Source: Balanoglossus misakiensis (Eukaryota; Hemichordata). From it: a stretch of 64,000 bases of DNA. Every line of letters begins with the position of its first letter. Within the stretch, counting starts at the first letter, position 1. The notes beneath the pieces were generated by a model. That model ran no database searches. It saw nothing but the letters and a program-made list of their open reading frames with translations, and was not told the DNA's origin. Of this stretch, positions 14,501 through 24,652 are shown one piece after another. Location: assembly GCA_040954595.2 (NCBI GenBank), contig CM082576.2, positions 8,680,001-8,744,000 of the forward strand, read 5' to 3'. The translations under genes were made by a program, and so were the position numbers.

Positions 14501-17500
14501 TAAGCAATAAGTTCGTCGATGTAGTATCTTCCGCCACACTCCAGGGCTGCAATAGAGGACAGACAATTGCGCGTTAGGCGGGGTGTCCATTGCCAGGGTT
14601 CATTCATAGCGCTCCGGTACCCCCATAGACAAATGCGCTGTGCAAGGGAAGGCAAAAGAAAGCGTCGCCGGCAATACAGCTGTCTCAAATTTAAAATTCA
14701 ATATGGCCGCCAATCTCTATGTTAACTATAAGGATGAAATCAGTGAATAAGTCAATTTTATAAAATTTGAAAAATGCGCGCGGTTGTAGAAGCGCGCAAA
14801 GCCTGAAAAAAGTTTTGCTTACCTTCTACTATCGCGCTCCACCCTTTCTCGCGAACCGATGTGGAGCCCGTCACCCAACGCACCCAGAAGGCATTGCCAT
14901 CGGTCGTCCAGTCGCGGGGGAGGTCAGCGGTACCGGAATGGACGAACGCCAGCGAGTTTGCATCGACCGTATTTCCATTACCAACGTAGAGGTTGTCGTT
15001 GGTCGACGACCTGAACTCCAGGAAGTAGATGGACACGCGCCATCCCACGGGCGCTGTCACGTACCAGTAACAGTCTTCGTTGTTGTTGTACAGAGAGGGG
15101 TAGGTCGGTGAAGAGACATTCACAGACACATTCCCCGACATATAATATCTTCCTCCGCACTCGAGTGCTGAAATATTAATAATTATTAAAATATTATACG
15201 AAACAGTGGTTACCTGGAAGGTTTCAGTGAGATACATAGATTGGCCGTGCACCTGTACCGTTTCTAATTCCATGGTGTGATCGCCGTGGATAATTTCATT
15301 ATTTAATTTCACTCCTTTGGTGATTTGATTTCGCCATTTCGTTGGACCTAATTAAACAATATTAGGGAACTGACCAAACTTGGACGCACAACCTTCTGTT
15401 TGACCACATCGCCTGATCACTGAATCGATTGGTCAGTTTAGGCAACAACACAAGCTGATGCAGTGTTGACACAGGTTTATTGCAACGGCAGGGCCGTGAG
15501 CGCAGAATACGCTTGTTGCGCACGGTGTATAGTACATGTACCAACCTTCCACGACGAGTTTAAAGCCACCATACACTATAGATTCGTCACTGAACCAGAC
15601 GGCCCACAACTCATTGCCTTCTACAGTGAAGTCCAGCGGAAGCGTTTGGCCGGAATGCTCGAAGAAAACACTCGATTCCGAAGCGTTCGTCCCGGATCCG
15701 AAGGCGAGGAAGTCGTAGTCCTGTTCAGTGTCGAAGTCCACGAAGTGCACGGACAGGTAGAGCTCAGGTGTGGTGTTGAAATACAGTTCACAGTAATCGT
15801 CGACGCTGTAGGAATCGGGATAGTTCGGCGTTTCCACGACGACTTTGTCTGCGTGGCCCTTCAGCTCGAAATACAGCCTGCAGTCTGAAGCTAAAACAAA
15901 CGACAGGACTCCCACTTATTGCTTGTTGTTGCTGCAAATATCTACGCAACCTTAATGTTATGGTGGCTCACAACATGCTAGAAGTGATTATGGTCGCCCA
16001 CTGGGTGATGTGATCATTTGCAGCTCAGAGGTGGTGTGGTGCCGTGTTTTGATCAAATTGTAATCTTTCTTAAGTTCATTTAGGAAAATAAACAGCTTAC
16101 ATGTACCTTCGTTGCAGTCGTCTTCGTCAGATGAATCGTCACAGTCCACATAATCGTCGCATCGCCAGTTTCCTGGTATGCATTCGCCGTCATCGCACAC
16201 AAAATCGTCCTCTGGGCATTCAGATGATGAAGATGCGTATTTTTCTGCGTATGATGATGCGTATGATGCTGCAAGAGATCACAAGCCCAAGATAGCACCG
16301 TTTTCACTTAACTCTGAAAACAACGAAAATTTCACAACCGCGATGCCGACAGTCCCTGCTTGGGTTCTTCGCTCTGGTATAGGCTGCACGACATGGCAAT
16401 TTCGCCGAGGGCGTGTTCTGGAAAGTGTTAAGTGACGCGGCAAAGCGGGTAACAACAGGGTAACATACTATTTTCTACAAGGACAAGTGGAAAATTAACA
16501 CCGATAATAGAGGGCTAACTTCAGAACATCTTACTTGTCGGGCAGCCATCTTCATCGGAGCCATCATTGCAGTCGACGATGTCGTCACATTCCCAACTCG
16601 ATCGGATGCATTCCAAGTCACCGCAAATGAAATCACTCGCATAACACACTGGGCACTGAGCATCTGCAATAAAAAAAGAAACTAATATTAATATTGGCAT
16701 TTAAAAAGTAAAAAAAAACATCGTCTTCTTGTCTATAACTTGGCAACTTTACGCGCCATGATAATACTGAGTTAACTCAACACTTTCCCTTGATAGAGTC
16801 AGTTCGCGCGCTTGCTTTCGATGCACACGCGTACCCGCGAGCGCCGCTCACCTGGCAACGCTACCACGATGATGGACCAACCGGACGCTGGGCCGGTGCT
16901 GTCTGCTTTCCACGTGATCTCAAGGGTGGAGTTGTGCGACGTCCAGGCATCCGGTATGTTGTTTCCGGTGTACGATCGGACAGCGCTCAGCGCCTGGTAG
17001 GACGAGCCTGCGTTGGCAACTTCCAAGAAGTCGTTGTTGTTCTCCGCGTCGAAGGCGCTGAAGGACACGATGAAGTAATCCGCGTTAGTGTAGAAATACC
17101 AAGCGATTGTCTCGTCATTATTGTAGTCCCGGGGGAAATTCGGCGATCGGAGTTCGACGAGGCTGCCGCAGGCAACACCCATGTCGCAAACACCCCCTGC
17201 AAAACAAAGATATTCGGAATATTCAATATGATGATAACTCTATAAAAAGTGCCAACAATTTCCCGTTAAACCATCTCCGTTCCTCAAACGGCAAAAGAAG
17301 ATCACCAGTAATATGTTCATAACACTTAAAACAAAATGCAAACGGCCATCCTTTTCGGCTTAGTTAACGTTTAACAGGCGTGAAGTCCACAGCGAGAAAG
17401 AGATCTTTAACTCACAGGGTACAGAATTTATGGTGAGATCCCATCCTTTGTCGTTTCCCGACAGATTAGTCGCCCACTTGATCCAGATGGTGTTATTCGC

Positions 17501-19854
17501 CTTTGACGTCCACAGACTCGGCAGGGTCGACCCGGAAATTTCCACGTCCGCGGTGGTGTCGTCCCCGTTGCCGATCTCCAAGACGTCGCTTGCTCCCCCC
17601 GCGAAGTCGGCGAACTTGATGGTGAAGTAAGCTCCCGTGGTGTTGATGCGCCATTCCAGTCGGTCGTCGTCTGCGTAGTTGTTCGGGTAATACGGCGACT
17701 TCAGCTGGAAGCTACTGCCGCACTCCACATAGTGGTCGCATTTGCCATCTGAAACGAAAATAAGTTATGATGTTACAGCACCTTGGTCACATTCAGACCC
17801 ACACTACCCCAACCCAACCCAACCCAAATATACAAATGAAACAACTATAAATGGGGAAAACGGCGTCGTCACCGAAGTGCTACTGGAATCATAGACCCTA
17901 ACCCTAACCCTAACCCTAACCCTCTTTCTCTAGGGTCTATGCTGGAATGCTGCACGGGAATGAGGATAGATCTCCTGGTGTATTGTTTCTGAGTGTGACA
18001 GCTTACCTGACACAAGGGAAGTCACAATTATGTCCCATCCTTCGTCGACAACAGAGTTGTCCGAAGTCCAGTTCAGCCAAATCGAGTTACCCTGCGAGGT
18101 CCAGCTGCTGGGTAACGTCGATCCCGAGTACGTTTGCGACGCTTCGGACGATCCGGCGTTTCCGACGTCCAGCACGTCGTTGCTTGCCTCCGTTTTGAAG
18201 TCTCTGAACGTGATTTTGAGGGTGCCCTCGTTGGCGAAGAGAATCCAGTCACATTTTTGGTTGCTGATATAATTGCTTGGATACCCAGGTGACGACAGGC
18301 TGAACGTGTTTCCGCAACCTACGTTGTGCGCTCCGCCACAGGATGGTTCTGTAGTACAAAATAAAAGCGATTGAGATTAGGCCGAACCGATTGCCAAAGT
18401 GCGCACTCTCGTGCCGCGGCCATCTTGAATGTCGCGAACACCCGGCTATTGGGCAGCTACTTACCCTTTTAGTCCCCGTGAAAATCTCTCGGGCTCCTGT
18501 CCCACCGATGTGTGTGTGTCGCGAGAGACAGACTTGAAAGATTGAGACTGTGATAGCGCTTCATTTTGAAAATAAAACAAGCGTGTGCGCAAAACAACAA
18601 TCGCAGTCCAACATTGAGAGAGTCGATCGATATCCTTACCTGCTTGTGACGCAAACGAAACCAATATGGTTGCCACTACCACCAGTCGCTTAATCTGTCA
18701 AAACGCAGAACAAAAATAGTGGTTCTTGCTTCAATGAAAATGTAACCGAAAACAAAATGCTTGCACATCGTCACGTACATGTACACGGTCGTGTAATCGC
18801 CATTGCAATAAAAGAGCCTTATGCTTATTTCGCCAAATACTGGGTGAATCTGAGAAATAACGGAATAGCTGAAATATGCTCTTTGCCCTAGTCTCCAACA
18901 TTCCCTGTTCTCTTGAAGATCAAATGTTCCATATTTATTATTCTGTTTTAGCCGGGCGTTTTCGTTTTTGAATGGTTCTCGAACTGATAATTCTTCATCC
19001 TATTTGATTCGGACATATTCATAATATTCTGACGGAACCTCTCATTTTCCTACCATATTGCTGATGATATGGCGAACGTTTACGATTTCACTATGGCACC
19101 GATAAGAAAGGTGTGTTCGTTTTCTAAATGTCATTTCAGTTTACATCATGATTTCAAAAGTCAAACACTGGTGACACATTAATTTTCATAGTATACGACA
19201 TTTCAGTTGCCGTAAGGAAGTTTCTGAGAATACATTCAGACAACAAGTGGTAGTTGTCTAAGATTCAATATTTGACGACATTTTGAATTTCACCGGATGT
19301 CCTTTATCGATTTTGCGAGGCAGCGCGTCCGTGTTAATTTTTGACCACGGTAACTTATTTTTGTTTTGTTTGAAATCATTCGGACATAGTGGAAAATCTC
19401 AGTACCTCTGTCTGGTGTCGCACTGTTTCCACATTATACGTTCGTCAGAGTTACTTGTCCGTCTTAAAATAATGTCACGCCATAGATACATGTACAGTTG
19501 TCACAGTAAATAGTACACTTGGCATTTAAACTCTCCGGAAAAGCAGTGCAGTTTTCACAGATAAGCAAAATTGGATTAGAAAACGAGCTTCAACCTTAAA
19601 AATACATGAACACGAAGAAACGTGGTGTCAATTTTCGCTTCTAAATTTCCTACATTTGGGTAACCTTTTTGACCAACATATCGATGCCATAACGATTCTC
19701 CAGCGGTTCATACTAACTCGCAGCATTCCCTTACCATTCCTTCGGATGAACAATGCTTAATTTTGTAGAATGATAGTAAATAAACTAAACAACAACAGCA
19801 ATAAAGACAAAGAGGCCTTACCCTGTCCACAAAAACCGTAGATGCACAGATCAT
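2113..19854 (-). CDS. Polycystin-1-like receptor/channel protein with CUB and LDLa head (gene A)
   Basis: Hand-built 38-exon model, about 2,779 aa; all phases close. Exons, 5' to 3': 19854-19822, 18694-18640, 18348-18007, 17748-17416, ~17196-16852, 16663-16535, 16244-16101, 15884-15546, 15167-14823, 14546-14135, 13975-13794, 13491-13321, 12990-12737, 12514-12350, 12102-12061, 11935-11804, 11635-11545, 11411-11332, 11187-10942, 10763-10655, 10291-10167, 9892-9628, 9442-9354, 9201-8971, 8817-8647, 8249-8089, 7884-7580, 7486-6831, 6566-6446, 6171-5933, 5719-5539, 5248-5021, 4840-4717, 4495-4273, 4121-4028, 3779-3207, 3038-2906, 2584-2113. Domains: signal peptide; CUB x3 (residues ~30-369); LDLa x2 (~370-460); CUB x3 (~461-825); REJ/GAIN-like (~826-1476); GPS and first membrane helix (~1477-1553); PLAT (~1554-1680); polycystin membrane region (~1766-2578); cytosolic tail. 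Family knowledge: polycystin-1 proteins self-cleave at the GPS and pair with PKD2-type channels. It lacks recognisable PKD repeats, LRRs and lectin domains. It is a tandem paralog of the gene at 23663-44512. Family assignment is firm; exon edges are predictions. Confidence 0.92.
3207..6566 (-). other. Gene A polycystin (TOP) extracellular and channel domain exons
   Basis: Exons 29-36. Exon 30 holds a membrane helix ([15 protein letters not shown]); exons 31-33 hold the polycystin extracellular domain (for example [14 protein letters not shown] and GGGYVSELG); exons 34-36 hold further helices and the pore. The S4-like segment is [18 protein letters not shown]. The pore region reads VWLGIFDF where PKD2 channels have L-G-D at the filter, so the acidic filter residue is Ile here. 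An acidic run ([14 protein letters not shown]) follows the last helix. Confidence 0.85.
5852..5888. repeat. (CCAT)n microsatellite
   Basis: About nine copies of a CCAT/ATCC tetranucleotide lie in the gene A intron between exons 30 and 31. The last units are slightly degenerate. Confidence 0.95.
6831..7486 (-). other. Gene A long cytosolic loop exon
   Basis: This 656-bp exon encodes two membrane-associated stretches (near [19 protein letters not shown] and [13 protein letters not shown]) separated by a low-complexity, charged cytosolic loop of roughly 120 residues. The matching gene B exon is 794 bp, so this loop is where the two paralogs differ most in the shared part. Short conserved islands remain ([14 protein letters not shown] against [18 protein letters not shown]). 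Confidence 0.75.
7580..8817 (-). other. Gene A PLAT/LH2 domain exons
   Basis: Three exons (171, 161 and 305 bp) encode a PLAT domain. Typical motifs are [35 protein letters not shown] and KIVVHDVQT, followed by [12 protein letters not shown] sits just after the first membrane helix in polycystin-1 and lipoxygenase-homology proteins, facing the cytosol. All three exon lengths are identical in gene B. Confidence 0.9.
8971..9442 (-). other. Gene A GPS cleavage site and first membrane helix
   Basis: Exons 23-24. Exon 23 has the first GPS Cys and Trp ([12 protein letters not shown]) and exon 24 has [15 protein letters not shown]. The H-L-T triad is the canonical autoproteolysis site of the GAIN/GPS family, with cleavage between Leu and Thr. 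A hydrophobic helix ([19 protein letters not shown]) follows about 30 residues later. Confidence 0.9.
9628..13975 (-). other. Gene A REJ/GAIN-like stalk exons
   Basis: Exons 11-22. The start has Cys-rich REJ-like sequence ([20 protein letters not shown]) and beta-rich blocks ([34 protein letters not shown]). Helical blocks follow ([55 protein letters not shown]) of the kind preceding the GPS in polycystin-1 and adhesion receptors. One exon is only 42 bp (12061-12102). Assignment to REJ plus GAIN is by position and weak similarity. Confidence 0.7.
14135..18348 (-). other. Gene A head: CUB-CUB-CUB-LDLa-LDLa-CUB-CUB-CUB
   Basis: Eight modules, one exon each. CUB exons: 18007-18348, 17416-17748, ~16852-17196, 15546-15884, 14823-15167, 14135-14546; typical motifs are [18 protein letters not shown] and [11 protein letters not shown]. 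LDLa exons: 16535-16663 ([17 protein letters not shown]) and 16101-16244 ([17 protein letters not shown]), both with the Ca-binding SDE signature. Exons 3-9 start and end in phase 1, the symmetric class suited to exon shuffling. The last CUB exon ends in phase 2 with a Thr/Pro-rich linker. The LDLa at 16244 has two possible in-frame donors (16107 or 16101). Confidence 0.92.
17890..17941. mobile_element. 52-bp inverted-repeat micro-element with telomere-like core
   Basis: The ends CATAGACCCTA and TAGGGTCTATG are a perfect 11-bp inverted repeat around (CCCTAA)n-type units. The element is flanked by a 7-bp direct repeat, CTGGAAT, at 17883-17889 and 17942-17948, which looks like a target-site duplication. 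It lies in gene A intron 3. No coding capacity. Confidence 0.65.
18640..19854 (-). other. Gene A start codon and signal-peptide exons
   Basis: Exon 1 (19854-19822) begins ATG and encodes [11 protein letters not shown], ending at a gtaagg donor. Exon 2 (18694-18640) encodes [18 protein letters not shown]. Together they form a typical secretory signal peptide of about 29 residues ahead of EPSCGG in CUB1. The 33- and 55-bp exons join in phase with exon 3, which supports the start. The intron between them is about 1.1 kb. Confidence 0.75.
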
Positions 19855-21680
19855 CGCCGCGGTTTAGTCGTCAGCATATTTATTTTCCAACACGACGTAG
19901 TGTGTCATGGCTGCCTCGGTGAAAAAGACAATGTGGTAAAGCCTCTCTCAAAATGCAGATTGGCCACCACAATCAGGAAGGCAGGTGCCATTGATAAAGT
20001 GGGAGGGGGTTATTGGCAAGGAGAGGATTACTAAAAAAAAAGCGTATTTGGGAAGGTTTCACTAACATCTCACAGTGAGGAGATTGCTTTAATTTTATGT
20101 GAAAATACATACTTTACGTCCCAATAAGATTGTCTCCACCCGCTTGTAACCGAATCAAGCATTTGGAATAATTCAGCGATAACGTAAGAACCTAAGCAAT
20201 GTATGGTAGGTAAAGCAAAAGGTGTTTTAGTTTGTAATAAAGTATGTGGTTTTTCGTAAAGATGTCATTTGGCTTGGTAGATTGTGTCACTAACACACGT
20301 CGCTAAGTTTCAATTGCCCCCTGGATCGAAAAAAAAACTGTGGCGCAAGTATTTTTCCGAGCGTTTCCGCTCTGCATGTCCCCCTCCAAAGAGTTAGTGT
20401 GTAACACCCCCTTAATTAACTTTATTAAATATTCACGCCGTCTTTCGATCTGTACAGTTGTCATTTCTTTTTGCCTCTTGGCCATATTGGTCTCAGTGTC
20501 CATTGTTTAAACAATAAGTGGCAAGAACGGAAACATGGAAAAAAATCGTTATTTCGTTGCTAAGAATGTACAGCGCGGGGGGGGGGGGGGTCAATAGAAG
20601 CCCTCTTCTCCTCGAAAAAGACTGGATCGCTTTAAATCTTTAAATTACTGTTGCTTCTAATTCAGCTACAGAGTAGAGTACAAGTGAAAAATTAATACAA
20701 ATTGTCATTTCCATTGCCTACCAAAAATGTGTAATCAAATTGGGTTTGTTGTGTCGCGCTTCAGATCATTCGGCAAATTACATGGACTTCACACGAAGAG
20801 CTGGGGTTGGCAAAAAAGCCGATCGATGGATTTTTGGTATTACTTGGGTGCTTAAAATTGCGCTCTTTAACGATAGTAGACGGTCAAGGCAGCGATCAAA
20901 CGGAAAGATTTATTTGTTTTTGCCTCCACCGTGATAGCTTCAAGCGTCTCGAGTGGAAATCGTGACAGATTCACTTGCCCACGTATAGGAACTTGTTGAA
21001 TTTGTGGGAGCCATCGATTTCCGATTCACCCAGCTAAACCTAGTTATAAACAATTGTTTTTTCTTCCCGTCGGTCGATGACACTAATCGAAGGCTAATGC
21101 AAGGTCGTTCTCACCAAATCGATTAGGGTAGAAGACCAAAGTCGAAAATTCCAGTCTATGTTTATTTTTACTGTCTGTCTGTATGTATGTATGTATGTCT
21201 GTCTGTCTGTCTGCTTGCCTGTCTGCCTGCTAGCAAGCAAGTTCGTTTGCTTGTTTGTTTGCTTGCTTGCTTGTGTTTGTATTTGTGTGTACGTTTGTCT
21301 GTATATTTGTCCGTTTAGTTTTACGTGCTTGCGCATCAAGTCAGTTTACTATGGCTTCTACCTGGACAGACACACTCGCCTGAGCGCCACACCGACACAA
21401 GTTCAAAGGTTGAGCCCTCTGGAGGGAGATAATCACCACCCCGCCAAAAACGTGTACCACTATCACACGTCAATATTCACCATCAATTAATCTCTTTTAA
21501 TCGTTTCAACAATTCTCACTGATTTGGGGTCGGTCCATTTTGACGTACACCTAAACCAACTTGACTTATTCCCCGGCAGCGCTGAAGATCTTACCAGTTT
21601 CCCAGCGTAATTTGAATAACGTCAGCGACACTTCAATCACAAGACACAAATGTTGCAGTCTGCCCCTCAAAGGTTGCCCT
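19855..21680. other. Intergenic region between gene A and the FABP-like gene
   Basis: This holds the presumed gene A promoter (minus strand, above 19854), a 14-bp poly-G run (20577-20590) and a TGTN microsatellite near 21180-21300. I see no gene. A minus-strand AATAAA (plus tttatt near 21159) is a possible poly(A) signal for the FABP-like gene. Confidence 0.5.
21178..21300. repeat. Degenerate TGTN/TTGC tetranucleotide microsatellite
   Basis: The tract runs through TGTA, TGTC, TGCC, TTGC and TTGT units with drift between blocks. It produces false open frames on both strands. Confidence 0.9.
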
Positions 21681-22505
21681 TTACACTCTGGCGAAGACAC
21701 GTCTCGTGGTCACCCCGCCCACAGTCATCGTGCACACCATCTTCTTATCAATGACTTCATAACTGACGTGTTCCACCGTCTTGGCCGCCGATTTTTCCTT
21801 GCATTGGTACACCAGCTTGTCGCCATCGATACCTGTAGTCATCTGTATCTTCTCACGTGTGTATGGGTGCTCCAACTCAAAGTCCTGACCGACCTGCAAA
21901 CAGATGTGTTGAATATACAACGTAAACAAGTAGCGAAAATTCAAAATAATAGATCGTGATTTTAATATATGTTGGCGTATAGAGGTCAATCAACTTTCTC
22001 CGATGACACCTCTAACTCACATATTTCGTACGTTAAATGCTATGCAAACGTATGCAGGATTCATTGTTATGTAAGCTTGTGCCAACCTTTCTTTCCAAAG
22101 GTATACATGTCTATGTGCAATATCAATGCGCCGATGCAGTCAGACTCATGCGTGATTTACCCTCCCGTTAGAATATCGATTACATTTCGTACGAATCTGG
22201 TTTTATTTGGTGGGGTGGGAGGTGTTCAATACCAAGAGAATATTCGAGAGCAAAACAATCAGAATGACTGTGATTAGGACGACAAATTACCGTAAGATTT
22301 TGCTCGAGCGTGTAGTCCGGACCTGTGTGTCTTAGTGTGACCATGGTGTGACGTGGTCCCCGCTGACCTCAATCTCAGCCAACGGTCTCTTCTTCATGCA
22401 TCTTGGCCTTTCCTCCTGATCGACGCCCACCACCTCGAGAATACCGTCGTAGTTTTCCTGGGACTCCAATTCCCAGGAGCCGGCGAGTTCTTGAAGACTC
22501 CCCAT
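21681..22505 (-). CDS. Fatty-acid-binding-protein-like gene with a broken frame
   Basis: Two exons: 22505-22291 and 21893-21681. Exon 1 starts MGSLQELAGSWELESQENYD, the classic first strand of the intracellular lipid-binding family. Exon 2 starts VGQDFELEHPYTRE and ends TRRVFARV, matching the family's C-terminal Arg-x-aromatic. These are cytosolic beta-barrels that carry fatty acids or retinoids. In exon 1 the frame meets TAA at 22334-22332 just after SGDHVT. The following sequence (LRHTGPDYTLEQNLT, donor at 22290) resumes the family in another frame. The break coincides with a direct repeat GTCACAC spaced 11 bp (plus 22335-22341 and 22346-22352). Without the 11 bp the product would be about 138 aa, close to the usual ~132. 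It may be a pseudogene, a null allele or an assembly error. Only one intron is visible, where vertebrate FABPs have three. Confidence 0.8.
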
Positions 22506-23662
22506 GTCCGGTGCTGCTCGTGTGACGCCCTCCCCGTTTCTGGACAGTTTACCGGACACAGGCAGGACGGGTAAACGTTTATCGGGCCGTATGTTAATTT
22601 GTGACACCACCAAACTGCCACCACTCTTCAACGGGCATTATTATTATTCTCGGCTGGAGTATCAGTTGTGCAACATCGGCGAATTATCTTGTGCCCGCCC
22701 ATCAGTCCTGCAATCACATCAAGGCCACAAATGGAACACTACATTGCACACAGTCACTTCTAATGCTGTAATCCAGGTGGATTCCGAAAACATGTAAATT
22801 TTAATTCTCCAAATTTTTTAATAATTATGTATGACAGAGATCGTTTATACACTCAATAAAATATACTGCATAAGCTTAGCCAACAATCATAAATTTTACT
22901 TAATATTGCGCTTGAATATTGCTATTTACATAATTTGCATGTAAATATAGTGGGTACCTCTTGGTCAAATTGTCCTTGGGTTGCAGGGTTGCATGCAATT
23001 TTGATTCTAATATCGTGATCTCCACTCCGTTTCGTAATTTCGTATCAGAAGAGAGTTATCCTCACTCATATTTGACGTCATTGTATTGCAGCTGGCGCAA
23101 TTATTCGTTTTCTCTAACCAAATGAAACAAACTGAACATTCATATACATGTAGTTCCAGCGACACAGTGCATTACATTCACGTCAATCGTGTTTTCTGCG
23201 TATCGCCTGAGTTGAGAGGTCGTCTTGCCGATGAGATTTCTCCTGCGCCAGCGCAAAACGACGGCGTTTAACCGCACGCACATCATCCTGGCGCTGTCAC
23301 CTTGACCACTTGACAGACAACGTAGGAATTCATGAACACTTAAGGTATTTTTTTCCCAATACAATCCACATCAATCACCTAAATTCAATCACGATAAACA
23401 CCCGTCAAACGGGCGTCACATATGTGACAGGAGCTGCAGTAGAAATCGAGGTTGCTGGAACATTCGTTACTGGAAAACGTCACACAATCAATTAGGTGTT
23501 ATTTTGCTATACATACTTCGTATGATGATTTCAATTAATCTCGTCCCAATGTGCTTTGTGTCAGCATTTTGTGTCAGACATGGTATTGCAGGCATGCATA
23601 TGTATTGTGCAAAATCGCACAGTGAGTTTTATAAAATTACGAATACACCGATCACATTCAGT
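22506..23662. other. Intergenic region between the FABP-like gene and gene B
   Basis: AT-rich sequence with the presumed promoter of the FABP-like gene and the 3' flank of gene B. No gene, RNA or mobile element is recognisable. Confidence 0.5.
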
Positions 23663-24652
23663 CTAGTCAACAACAAAATCGTGTAAATTCAGACAGCGCG
23701 TTGTCTTTCTGGGTAATGTTAGCCATCCTTTCAGAAGAGCCTTGTCAAAGTAATCCAAAATCACCCGGGAAATGTCTTTTTGTACCTTCTTCGGAAGGTC
23801 GAACCATTTCATGCTGGCCTTCTTTATCTTCAGACTGTTCGTCCTCTCGTTGACGTAGGCCAGCCTTATCACTTTGGCGTTCTCTTTGTAAAACTTCCAC
23901 CACAGCCGCGCCTTGTCGCGCACGAGAGTCGTCTGGATTTCGCCGATGACCTCCACCATGTTCCGCAGCATGTCGGCCCGACACGGACGGATCGTCGGAC
24001 AGCGCAGCATGACGTGGCGCTCGATGCTCTTGGTCGTCGTCTTGGCGCGGCACAGGTGACACCGCCCGGCTTTGCTCTCGAAGGGCAGCGCCGCGTCCTC
24101 CCGCATGAAGGAGGGCACCCGGGCCAGGGGACTGGGTCTGGGCGGTTCGACGGTCTCCTCCCCGAACGCGTACTTCGGTTGGTACACGCGGACGGTCGGG
24201 TTCTCCTCGTAAATGGTGTCCGGGTCGATGATGAATCTCGTACGGACAAACTTCCCTTTCCTGGCGAGAGAATCATTTCAAAACGATTAATTGCATGGGT
24301 GAGATACTCCACACAGCATAAGCCTCAAAGCTGTTGAGTAGGATCCCGAGTACGTAAACTTTACATGAGGGCTCGCCATTCTATTCTTGCTTTACTAACC
24401 TCACGCTTTCCTCAAGCAACACTGCATCCATATAGGTAGAGATGACGTTAATCCTCTCCTTCAGGTCTTCCAGGCAGTAGTAGTTGCACGCCGCCGGCAG
24501 AACCTCGTTGACCGTCGGTAGCGGACTCTTCACGGCGTACTTCTCGGCGGTTTTGCTGGTGGCTGCCTTGGGCTGGGACGCCGCCGCCGCCAACTTCTTG
24601 ACTTCGTCTTCGCAGTGCACCGTTGTCTTCGACGATGTCCTGCTCGGAAGGT
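23663..24652 (-). other. Gene B C-terminal tail exons with Cys/His cluster
   Basis: Exon 42 encodes a helical stretch ([20 protein letters not shown]). Exon 43 carries C-x2-C-x11-H-x4-C (CHLCRAK ... IERHVMLRC), then [19 protein letters not shown] and KFYKEN, aligned with the gene A tail. The exon 42 region is 253 bp against 133 bp in gene A, so the linker after the channel has diverged. Confidence 0.8.

Noticed and set aside
17896-17922. CCCTAA repeats as an interstitial telomere
   Set aside because: Only about four units, enclosed by inverted repeats and a flanking duplication, so a small mobile element explains it better.
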